A stretch of DNA of 64,000 nt from Cordia subcordata (Eukaryota; Streptophyta; Magnoliopsida; Boraginales; Cordiaceae), in assembly GCA_028554755.1 (NCBI GenBank), contig JAPTOF010000010.1, positions 16,334,501-16,398,500 on the forward strand. The letters run 5' to 3'. Below the pieces are notes generated by a model. It was given only the letters and a program-made list of their open reading frames with translations, did no database searches and had not been told where the DNA came from. A program made the position numbers and the translations under genes. Position 1 is the stretch's first letter, and each line of letters opens with the position of its first letter. Below, piece after piece: positions 22,829 through 31,574 of the stretch.

Positions 22829-23257
22829 GATCCGAGTTGTGCTATTTTATTGGGTATCTTAAGGGAACCAGAGGAGGGATCTTTTATAATCCTAAGGAGC
22901 ATAAGGTAATTATAAGCACTCATGCTAGATACTTAGAGAATGATGAAATGATCTAGGAAACGCCAAATTCTGAAGTTCTTCTCGAAGAGATTTTAGAAGA
23001 ATCTCCAGTAACACCTATGATAACAATGAATGAAAAAGAACATAATATTACACCTAATATATCTGAGCCTTGTCATAGTAGGAGCATATCTAGGCCTCCT
23101 GATAGATTCGGAGTTAGAATCTATGTATTTTAACAAAGTCTAGGATCTTGTACTTACACCTGAAGAGGTAAAACCTATAGGGTACAAATGGGTCTACAAG
23201 AGAAAAATTGCAGCCGATAGAAAAGTTGAAACCTTTAAAGCAAGGTTGGTGGCGAAA
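22829..23257 (+). pseudogene. Ty1-copia relict, segment 1 (integrase-RT linker)
   Basis: Broken plus-strand copia polyprotein sequence: GYLKGTRGGIFYNPKEHKVI, STHARYLENDE, an acidic linker, SISRPPDRFG, then KPIGYKWVYKRKIAADRKV and ETFKARLV at the edge of the RT domain. Several stops and frame changes are present. It is interrupted at 23257 by element G and resumes at 26162. LTRs, gag and protease are not in the window and may lie left of LINE C. Confidence 0.85.
23245..23257. repeat. Target-site duplication of element G, left copy
   Basis: GTTGGTGGCGAAA, repeated exactly at 26149-26161. It lies in the copia RT motif (RLVAKG). Confidence 0.92.
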
Positions 23258-23336
23258 AGCTAGAAAATGCTCTCCCTTCTCTCTAGCAACTTCACCCATT
23301 GACAACTAAAAATCTTCTCCTTAAACTCTTCAAATC
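23258..23336 (+). promoter_or_regulatory. Element G 5' leader
   Basis: A 79-nt leader rich in C and T, with TTCTCTCTA at 23277-23285, 20 nt from the 5' end. It is comparable to the CT-rich motifs near the 5' ends of A, B and Z. A promoter role is inferred. Confidence 0.5.
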
Positions 23337-25959
23337 ATGCCAAAGAAGAAGAATCACATCTCTTCTCGTAAGAGTGCTAGAATCAAGGCCATTAATGCAA
23401 AGCTTAAAGACTCTTATGAAGAAATCTCGCAAAGTGCTGCTGGCTTTGATAGAAACTTTGCTGAAAAAGAAGGAATTTTTGCTAGTAAATCTGAAAGCTC
23501 ACTCTCCTTGGTTGAGCATTCATCTTCATCTCTCTTGGAAGGAGAAGAATACTCAACCAACTCTAGCTTGGAGCACAAAATGGCGTTTGATTCAGCTAGT
23601 AATATGGAGTTCAAACCTACATCTCCTTCTTCACAAGTTCAAGAAGATTATCCGAGTCTCTCATTGGAAGAGAAAATTGAGCAAGCTAAGAAGGAATGCA
23701 CCAACTCGGTTTACTTGGGTAAACTTTTGGAAGAGAAATACAATGTTTCTAAAGCCCAACTTGTTCAATACCTCTCTTGCTCGTCAATGGCTGCCAAGCC
23801 TCCTTCTCTTTCCAAAAACCATGGTTTAGCAAGTTCAAACACAAGGAAGAAAGTATCCAAGAGCTTTATCCCGGGCATGAAGAAAATGGTGCAATGGCTG
23901 CTGACTACTCTTTCACGCCTTCACCATGTAGAAATGCGTCAAAACCCCATCAAAGTGGCACTCATAATGTTACTCGTCATGGAGAATCCTTCAATAGCTT
24001 CAAAGAGTGAAAATCTTGGTGAAAATCAGCTTGATCTTGTCTCTGAAAATCGGGTTGAAGATGTTGGAAGAGATGCTAAGTCAAAGCTTTTACCCATTGG
24101 ATCTTCAACTAAAGCTTCGTTGGGCAAAGACTCGGCTGACACTCTTGCAAATTCTGATCTTTCTCACCTCCCAAAGCTGACATCTTCTTACAATTTCTCA
24201 ATATCTCCAAATAAGCATGCGACAACACATCTTTCTCCAGTGGGTTATAGCACTTTGGCTGCTGGTCATTGCTCCTTAAATGCTGGTTCCTTAAGTCCAA
24301 AAGGGCCCTACCCGACTTTGGAAGAAAACAAATGGACATTTGAAATTCAAAATGTTTCTGAGTTTCCCCCTTTATCACGTGAATTTTTGGGGAAAAACAA
24401 CCTGGCAGCCAACTCATTTCTTGCTTATGATATGGCTGCCATGTCACATGAGGAAAATGGCTCTTTTGCACACTCACCACGTGCCAACTCAGCTCCCTTC
24501 TCTCCTCAATGCTCAAATTCCTTTGAAGGGAACGAAAGCAAGATCCAAGAAAATATTGGAGCTTCTTTGCATGGAGGTCAGAATTCTACTTTGCATGGGG
24601 GTCAGATTCTTACTCCAAGTCGTCACTCTCAAGAAAATGCTCCTTTGAATGCTTGGGGGAAAATTTTTCATGCAACTTCTCAACAAGCTCAAAATAAGGT
24701 CCAGCAGCAAGCCCCGAGTCAAAATGCATGGAACATAAGCAAGAATTGGCAAGGCACATATGTTGGTAACCTCTTTAACTCTACAAAACTTGATTTCCAT
24801 GAACCTATTATTATGGAAAATGGCAAGTTAGGGGCTGACCCACCCGAAGAAGTTTTTAGGGAAGGTGATGGGCATTGGGAACATTGCCTTATTGGTCAAT
24901 TCCTTGATCATCCACCACCTTTCTTTCTCATTAGAAGAATGGTTGATTTGCATTGGAAGAACTTTGGGAAAATTGAAATCAAATCAGTCGATAATGGAAT
25001 GTTCGTGTTCAAGTTTGAAAATGAAAATTATTGTGCTCAAATCTTGGAACAAATGTGGCATGTAAACCATAGACCACTTTTGCTTAGACGATGGGATCCA
25101 CAAGCACAATTGATGCATTTTAGTTGGGAGAAAGTTCCTTTGTGGGTCAAGCTTAGGAATGTGCCAAGCTCTTTGATCACTAGAAGGGGTCTTAGCTATG
25201 TTGCTAGCACCCTTGGTTTTCCAATTCAAATGGATAGATTGACGGAATCAAGAACCTTTGTTGGGTTTGCTAGAGTATGCATCGAGATGGATCTCTCTAA
25301 AGAGCTTCCTGATCATACATTTGTCAAGATGAGAAACGGGGAATGGGCCAAAATTGATGTTGAATATACTTGGAAACCGCTTGTTTGCCCTTCTTGCAAA
25401 ATTGTCGGTCACTCACAAAGAACATGCCCAAATATGCCTCATGCAAATAGCATTCATCAAGTTCATAGTATTGAAAAGAAAGAGGGGGAATGGAGAAATT
25501 ACAAGGCAAAGAAAGTGTGGAAAAAAGTGCCCACTATTAATCCCACTCCATTTGCAAAATGTGGTTCTTGAATCCAAGGCATCTAAAGAGCCCCTTGCTG
25601 ATTTGCCTTCCTATTCTTCAACATGCAATAGATTTGCTGCCCTTGATGAGAATGAGGCAACCACAAATGTTGATGGTAAGGAAGAAGTAAACAAGATTAA
25701 TTGTTGTGATAAAGAAGAAGATCAAGTTGTTGAGGCCTCAACCCAGGGGGTTATAAAGAATACTAAAGTTAATGCCACGAACCGAGGAAATGAAGCAAAT
25801 GTTGCTGATTTAGGCATCCATCAACATGCAAATCAAAATGAAGCACAGTTGGATGAAGAAAACTTGAGTGTTGAGCAAGATAAATGGAAAGGGAACGTAG
25901 GGAACACACTTGAAGGCTCTCGGACCAGATTTGAAGATCGCTTTTCCGATCCCATATGA
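23337..25959 (+). pseudogene. Element G ORF1: 873-residue RNA-binding-type protein with one frameshift
   Basis: The start MPKKKNHISSRKSARIKA is a basic version of the MGKKK start. A long Ser/Asn/His-rich middle follows. The DUF4283-like domain is at residues 525-675 (PPPFFLIRRMVDLHWKNFG, PLWVKLRNVPSSLITRRG, TFVGFARVCIEMDL) and the zinc knuckle C-P-S-C-x4-H-x4-C near 683-696. One extra A in an A-run near 25557 (CCATTTGCAAAATG, against CCATTTGCAAATG in the array copies) ends the first frame at 25571. The tail continues in the next frame with NRFAALDEN, an acidic region and the end SRTRFEDRFSDPI. Without that base the frame would be about 873 codons. The ending differs from the Pro-rich ends of ORF2-bearing LINEs. 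There is no overlap with any ORF2. Confidence 0.85.
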
Positions 25960-26148
25960 TGTGTTTGATTTTGATTGGATTTTTCTTTTGATGTCTTTTT
26001 TGTGGGATTATCCCTTTTGTCTTGATTTACTTGCCCCTCAAAACCCTTGCTTTGTATTGTTGTATCATATGGTTTGAGGGGTTTGGATGGTTTTTATACC
26101 AAACTTTGCGATCAATAAAATCTTACTTAATCCGCAAAAAAAAAAAAA
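25960..26148 (+). other. Element G 3' UTR and poly(A)
   Basis: T/G-rich UTR with GGTTTGAGGGGTTTGGATGG, then TTTGCGATCAATAAAATC, TTACTTAATCCGC and A(13). The same order of motifs ends element A and the ORF1 part of the array. AATAAA could serve as the polyadenylation signal. Confidence 0.8.
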
Positions 26149-26161
26149 GTTGGTGGCGAAA
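26149..26161. repeat. Target-site duplication of element G, right copy
   Basis: Exact match to 23245-23257. Copia RT resumes in it. Confidence 0.92.
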
Positions 26162-26767
26162 GGTTACACTTAGAAAGAAGGAATTGATTATGAGAGAACT
26201 TTCCCACTGATAGCCATGCTTAAATCCATCGGGATACTTCTTGCCATTGCATGTCACTATGACTATAAAATATGGTAGATGGACGTCAAGACAGCTTTTC
26301 TTAATGGAGAGCTTAATGAGACCTTTTACATGACACAACCAGATGGATATGTTGCTAAAGGCCAGGAACATATGGTTTGTAAGTTAAAAAAGTCCATTTA
26401 TGGACTAAAGCAGGCATCTAGAGCATGGAAAATCAAATTTGATCGGGCAATTAAATCTTATGGTTTTGATTAAAAATTGATGAATATTGCATTTATAAGA
26501 GGCGTAATGGAAATGCTGTAGCTTTCTTGGTTTTGTATGTGGATGATATTCTACTAATTGGAAATGATGTGGGGATATTATCATTCATCAAGGTTTGGCT
26601 TTCCTCTCAACTTCAAATGAAGGATTTAGGAGAAGCTAGTTATGTTCTAAGGATGAAGCTTATGTGAGATCGTAAGAATAGAAGGATAGCCCTATCTCAA
26701 GCTTCATTTATTGAGCAAATATTGGTTAGGTTTAACGTGGAAAATTATAAGAAGGCCTCACTACCTT
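26162..26767 (+). pseudogene. Ty1-copia relict, segment 2 (reverse transcriptase)
   Basis: Copia-type [73 protein letters not shown], the YVDD active site at 26536-26547 and MKDLGEASYVL. At least three stops or frame errors (near 26172, 26275 and 26472) show it is dead. It continues, after the LINE H insertion, at 30485. Confidence 0.9.
26752..26767. repeat. Target-site duplication of the LINE H insertion, left copy
   Basis: AAGGCCTCACTACCTT, matched at 30485-30500. The T-run of LINE H follows. The same 16 bp recurs once in every array unit. Confidence 0.9.
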
Positions 26768-26861
26768 TTTTTTTTTTTTTTTTTTGCGGATCAAGTAGTA
26801 AATTTTATTGCTGCAAATCAGATTTGTACAAGTACAAAGATGGTGAAAAAACCATCAAAAC

Positions 26862-28657
26862 CTAAACAAGTAAATCATCAAGTTTCCACAATTTACAAAG
26901 GGATTTGTTCAAATGCATTGAAGGAAACTTCCTATTACAAGAAATTTTGACTCTAACATCATTGAAAATTGTGTTACAAACAAATTCCTCTGTCTTTGCT
27001 TCGTTCTTGAAGATTCTTCTATTTCTTTCCATCCAAATGTGATAGACAGTAGCGCCCAAGAGATGCTTGAGGATTGATCCTTTCAAGTGTTTCTCATGAG
27101 CAAATGGAGTGATATAGTTGAAGATGTCTTGCCAACAAATAAGGCTTTCCGGAACAAGAGTTAAAGACAAGCCAAATCTCCAAATACGTCTAGTAAAACT
27201 ACATTCAAAAAAGAGATGATCTCTAGTTTCACATCCCATATAGCAAAAGATGCAAGTGGTGCTATTGTTAAGCCCCAAAATGAAATTCTGAATCTTGTAG
27301 CAAGGCGGTCATGATGTGCAAGCCAAACAATAAAACTATGCTTTGGGTTGTGACCCTTGTGCCAAATGATATTATGACCACTGAAATGATTTCCTTTGAT
27401 TCTAATATACTCCCATGTATGTTTGAAAGAAAATTCACCATTAGGAGAAGGAGTCCAAGCAAAAGAGTCTTGTGAATTCTCATCAAGTGCAAAGCTAGGT
27501 GCTTCAATAGAGGAGAGATGTAAAGGCCAACTCCAAGAGCCATTGAGAAAAATATCACTAACCTTTGCAAAGATGGATGGGGTAGGAAAGATGTTGCTCC
27601 AATGTTCCAAAAGTGGTCCATCTTAATGCCAATTGTCAATCCAAAAGTGAGTGTTCATACCATTCCCAATGTAGTGCTTGGTAAAGTTTCTTGCATGGTC
27701 ACGGCATGAAAGGATAGCCTTGAAAATCCAACTAGTATCATGAGATGCTTGCAAAGTCCAAATGGAAGAATTCTTGATATAATTGCAAAGAATCCATTGG
27801 GTCCAAAGTGATTCTTTAACAGCATACATTCTCCAAAAAATTTTGAGCATAAAAACTTTGTTGATTTCTTCAATTCTTCGAATGCCAAGACCACCTTCGT
27901 TGAAAGGTAAACAAAGATCTTTCCAAGCAACTTTGGGGCCCGTACCTCTCAAAGGAAAGCTTTAAATTTTGATTCAATGGCTGCCAAGAGACTTTTTGGA
28001 AGAAGGATAGCATTTGCCCAATATGCACAAATTTGAATGAGAGTGGACTTGATAAGAACAAGTCTACCCGCAAAGGACAGCCAATTATTGCACCAAGCAT
28101 CAAGTCTCGAATTAATCTTCTCCAATAGTGGGTAGCAATCTGCCTTCCGAAGCTTCCTAGACACAAGAGGGATGCCTAAATACCGGATAGGAAGTTCACC
28201 CTCATGGAAACCCACTCTTCGAATAATGGCATCTTTGTTATCATAAGAAATTCCCCCAAAGAAAATGTCACTCTTGGATGGATTAATGTTCAGCCCGGAA
28301 AGAGTAGCAAAGGTCTTCAAAGTGTCCATAATGCAATCAATAGATGATAAATCACCTTTGCAAAAAATGAAGAGATCATCTGCAAAACAAAGGTGGTTAA
28401 GCTTTAATCTTATGCATTTAGGATGAAAGTGGAATCGTGGGTTATCTTCTAGCTTATTCATCATACATGAGAGCACCTCCATACAAATGACAAAAAGGTA
28501 AGGTGAAATGGGATCTCCTTGCCTTATACCATTTGCACCAGAAAAATAACCTTCTAATCCACCATTAATTGCAATAGTGAAACTGGGGGAAGTAACACAA
28601 GCCATAATCCATTTCACAAATCCATGAGGAAATCCAAAAGCAAGGAGTGTGCATTCA
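26862..28657 (-). pseudogene. LINE H ORF2, RT palm to C-terminus
   Basis: Reads ECTLLAFGFPHGF at the inversion point, then GIRQGDPISPYLFV, FADD at 28375-28386, LPIRYLGIPLVSRKL, the connection part and a Cys/His C-terminus (CIFCYMGCETRDHLFFECS). Frame changes lie near 27950, 27615 and 27270. The stop is at 26862 after LCKLWKLDDLLV. The 3' UTR ends CTACTTGATCCGC plus the tail. Confidence 0.85.
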
Positions 28658-29183
28658 AGAAAATAACTTCTTGGCTAGCAAGATTGATAGAGCTTTGGTT
28701 AATGCAAATTGGATCCATACGTATCAAGATTCCTTTCTTTTGGTGGACCCTCTTGGAGTCTCTGACCATTGCCATCTTATTATGCAAATTTGTAAGGCTT
28801 GGCTTTCTTCTCCTAAACCATTTAAATTCTTTAATGTTTGGACTTCACACTATGGTTTCTTGAAGCTTGTTAGTGAATATTGGAGTACACGGGTTTTTGG
28901 TACTCCAATGTTCATCCTCTATCAAAAGCAAAAAATCCTCAAGAAAGCTCTCAAGTCTTTTGACAAGGAACACTTTGCTTGCATCCCTTTTGCTATCAAG
29001 AAGACTCGAGAGGAACTTGGTCTCTTACAATGTGCCATTCATAATGGAATGAACAATTCAGCCCTTCTTGATAAGGAAAAGAAGCTTTTGGTTAACTTGG
29101 AAGAGCTTGAATCCTCTTATAAAGCTATGCTTTATCAAAAATCAAGGCTTTCTTGGATTAAAGAGGGTGATTCCAACTCTAGC
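28658..29183 (+). pseudogene. LINE H ORF2, inverted endonuclease-linker part
   Basis: Plus-strand, one frame: ENNFLASKIDRALVNANW, GVSDHCHLIMQICKAW (endonuclease SDH), VFGTPMFILYQKQK, LKSFDKEHFACIPFAIKKT, SRLSWIKEGDSNS. It stops at a microhomology (AGCCTTCTTCCCTTC) with the ORF1-type sequence that follows. It is the 5' half of the same kind of ORF2 as 26862-28657 but on the other strand. Confidence 0.82.
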
Positions 29184-29482
29184 CTTCTTCCCTTCTATCT
29201 CCCCTTCTTCCACTTTATGAATTTGCTCAACAATCTCATCATCTTGGATCTCAATATTTGCTTGAGCGTCTTCTTTATTATCTTGGATCAAATCGTTCAC
29301 TTCTTCGTCATTTGCATTAGGTTTACTTCCATCTTCTTCAAGGATTGAAAATCGGTTTCTAACCATAGTGCTCTTGAAGCCATGGTGTCTTTGCATGCTT
29401 TAGGTTCAAGAATCACATTTGCAAATGGTGTAGTATCAACATTAACTTTTCTCCAAACCCTCAATGGTGTATGCTTAAGTAA
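29184..29482 (-). pseudogene. Partial ORF1 relict at the left edge of the array
   Basis: About 280 bp homologous to part of the array ORF1 (compare 29765-30047). It reads minus-strand HGFKSTMVRNRFSILEED and an acidic tail. It differs from all array copies at several sites (TCATCATC for TCATCGTC, CGTCATT for CGCCATT, ACCATAG for ACCATGG), so it looks like a pre-array copy. After TTCTCCAAACCCTC the match ends, and about 20 nt of unassigned sequence leads into AAGTTAGATTAAACGC, where unit 1 starts. Confidence 0.7.
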
Positions 29483-30484
29483 GTTAGATTAAACGCAAAT
29501 TTGGTACAAACCATGCCTAAAAACCGCCAAGCCACTAAAAATAGCATCCTAAACAAGGCTTTAGGGGCAAGGGATCAAAGTACAAGGAGGAAACCAGAAT
29601 TACAAAAGAAAGTAAACTACTTCCACGAGCGGAAAAATGAAAGAAACAAAATCAAAAGTCCACTAAGCAACAAAGTGATCAATTGCAATCAAAAATGAGT
29701 GTGGAACCATCAATACCCAAGGGAGAAGAATCCATTGGGCTTTTAAATAAACCAGCAGCCTTCTTCCCTTCAATCTCCCCTTCTTCCACTTTATGAATTT
29801 GCTCAACAATCTCATCGTCTTGGATCTCAATATTTGCTTGAGCGTCTTCTTTATTATCTTGGATCAAATCGTTCACTTCTTCGCCATTTGCATTAGGTTT
29901 ACTTCCATCTTCTTCAAGGATTGAAAATCGGTTTCTAACCATGGTGCTCTTGAAGCCATGGTGTCTTTGCATGCTTTAGGTTCAAGAATCACATTTGCAA
30001 ATGGTGTAGTATCAACATTAACTTTTCTCCAAAACCCTCTTTGGTTTTGTATTCTTCCAAACATATTCATTCTTTTCCACCCTTGGCATTTGACTTCGAG
30101 CATTTGCAATAGCTGCATTTGGACAAGAAGAAAGAGAGTGACCAACTATCTTGCAATTTGAGCATACAAGGGGTTTCCATGCATATTCCACATCAATTTT
30201 TGCCCAATCACCATTTCCAAGTTTCACAAAAGTGTGATCCGGGAGGTTCATCGAAAGATCCATTTCGATGCAAATTCGTGCAAAACCCACGAATGTACGT
30301 GCTTCCGTTAGTTTATCCATTTGTAATGGAACTCCAAGAGTACTCCCAATGTAGCTTAAGCCTCTTCTAGTAATAAGGAAACAAGGGACGTTCCTTAGCT
30401 TAACCCAGAGAGGTACTTTTTTCCAACTAAAATTTAGGAGTTGAGCATTAGCATCCCATTTCCTAAGCAATAAGGGAATCAAGC
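29483..30484 (-). pseudogene. Array unit component 1 (unit 1): 3' part of ORF1-only LINE
   Basis: Minus-strand ORF1 from the DUF4283-like domain (PLLLRKWDANAQ, PLWVKLRNVPCFLITRRG, TFVGFARICIEMDL) through the zinc knuckle C-S-N-C-x4-H-x4-C at 30123-30164. After two frame changes (near 30045 and 29945) comes the tail NRFSILEEDGSK, ending SPLGIDGSTLIFDCN with stop near 29679. A 3' UTR of about 200 nt follows, with GGGGGTTTTTAGGCATGG and TTTGCGTTTAATCTAAC, matching the ends of A and G. The 5' edge is cut at the copia junction 30485. The same layout is in all units. Confidence 0.88.
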
Positions 30485-30500
30485 AAGGCCTCACTACCTT
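30485..30500. repeat. Target-site duplication of the LINE H insertion, right copy
   Basis: AAGGCCTCACTACCTT as at 26752-26767. Copia sequence continues after it. Because it lies inside unit 1, the array was seeded at this insertion boundary. Confidence 0.85.
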
Positions 30501-30773
30501 CTAGACATGGAATTTATCTATCCGGGATCAATGTCCTAAAACATCTGAGAAGATAGAGAGCATGAAGCGAGTTCCTTATGCTTTAACGGTTGGGAGTCTC
30601 ATGTATGCTATGTCATGTACCAGACTAGATATTTGCTTTGCTGTTGGCATGGGTAGTAGATACCAGTCAAACCCAAGAGTATAATATTAGGACATGGATA
30701 AGCGACAATTTAAGTTCTTGCAAGAGACTAAGGATTATGTGCTAGAATACTGCGGACGATCTAACACTATTAT
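30485..30773 (+). pseudogene. Array unit component 2 (unit 1): copia RT C-terminal piece
   Basis: Continues the copia element from 26767: MKRVPYALTVGSLMYAMSCT, RLDICFAVGMGSRYQSN, then TKDYVLEY, the RT to RNase H boundary of copia polyproteins. Unit 1 is the most divergent version (CAAACCCAAGAGTATAATAT against the usual CAAACCCTGGAGTAGTATAT). It breaks off at the LINE piece near 30773. Confidence 0.85.
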
Positions 30774-31554
30774 GTTTTCTTCCTTGGAGGGTTCGGAAGA
30801 GGAGAAAAGAGCAATCATGGATAGAATTGGGTTCCAAGAGGGTGAGCTACCAATCCGTTATTTGGGTATTCCACTTGTTTCAAGAAAGCTTAGAAAGAAT
30901 GATTGCTGTCCTCTCTGGAAAAGTTCAATTCGAGCTTGATTCACGGTGCAACAATTGGCTTTCTTTCGCGGGGAGACTTGGGCTCATCAAATCCGTCCTT
31001 ACTCAGATTTGTGCTTATTGGGCAAATGCTTTTCTTTTACCGAAAGGTGTTATGGCAGCCATTGAGACAAAATTTAAAGCCTTTTGGGGAGAGGGACTGG
31101 TCCAAAGGTGGCATGGAAGGATATTTGTCTCCCATTAAAGGAGGCAGGACTTGGCATTCGGAGCATTGAAGAGGTTAACCTTCCATATATGCTGAAAGTT
31201 ATTTGGAGGATGTACGCAACAAAAGAATCGCTTTGGAGTCAATGGGTTCATGCAAACTACATCAAGGACTCTTCTATTTGGATGTCACAAATTCCCAAGG
31301 ATGCAAGTTGGGTTTTTAAAACGCTTCTTGGCTGCCGTGTTCTAGCAAAAGGATTTATCCGACACAAGATTGGAAATGGAGCAAACACCTTCTTTTGGAT
31401 TGACAATTGGCACAAGGACGGTCCTCTCTCTGAGCATTGGGCAAACGCCATTCCTTATCCCCCACTTCGTGCAAAGGTTACTGATATTTTCATTGATGGT
31501 TATTGGAATTGGCCAATGCACCTCTCCCAAGTTGATGTTCCAGATTTTGATCTT
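30774..31554 (+). pseudogene. Array unit component 3 (unit 1): LINE ORF2 piece
   Basis: Starts at GTTTTCTTCCTTGGAGG, exactly where the second part of LINE C starts at 18488, and reads EEKRAIMDRIGFQEGELPI, SVLTQICAYWANAFLLPKG, NGANTFFWIDNWHKDG and WPMHLSQVDVPDFDL. It stops where the minus-strand ORF1 element enters (GATTTTGATCTT, then a short T-run and TTTGCGAATTAGG). Frame changes near 30920 and 31080. It is most similar to LINEs C and F. Confidence 0.85.
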
Positions 31555-31574
31555 TTTGTTTGCGAATTAGGCAA

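Larger units (their letters stand above)
23258..26148 (+). mobile_element. Element G: near-intact ORF1-only LINE, 2.89 kb
   Basis: Complete element between 13-bp duplications: a 79-nt leader, one long ORF1 (23337-25959), a 3' UTR of about 175 nt and a poly(A) of 13 nt. No ORF2, endonuclease or RT sequence is present. With a perfect duplication and only one frame error it looks like the youngest insertion seen here. It resembles element A in design and 3' end, and both probably depended on ORF2 protein supplied in trans. Confidence 0.9.
26768..29183 (-). mobile_element. LINE H: LINE with internal inversion, inserted in copia
   Basis: The 3' part (26768-28657) is minus strand, with a T-run of up to 20 nt at 26766-26785 and ORF2 from RT palm to C-terminus. 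At 28657/28658 the orientation flips and ORF2 sequence from the endonuclease C-half to the RT linker runs on the plus strand to about 29180. This is the form made by twin priming (5' inversion) in L1-type insertions. Between the two parts roughly 200 codons are missing. The second duplication is not at 29183 but at 30485, after ORF1-type sequence, so the insertion is composite or was rearranged later. Confidence 0.8.
29483..31574. repeat. Array unit 1 (2,092 bp)
   Basis: Leftmost unit, with a divergent copia piece, TATCCGGGATC, CTGCGGACG, TTTTGGGGAG, AGCAAAAGG and GTTATTTGG. It has several private changes, as is common for an array edge. Confidence 0.93.

Noticed and set aside
26766..26785. 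T-run as a transcription terminator
   Set aside because: It is the reverse complement of the LINE H poly(A) tail, with the duplication beside it.
22829..30773. LTRs or a primer-binding site of the copia element
   Set aside because: Only the integrase linker and RT regions are present; no terminal repeat could be recognised in the window.
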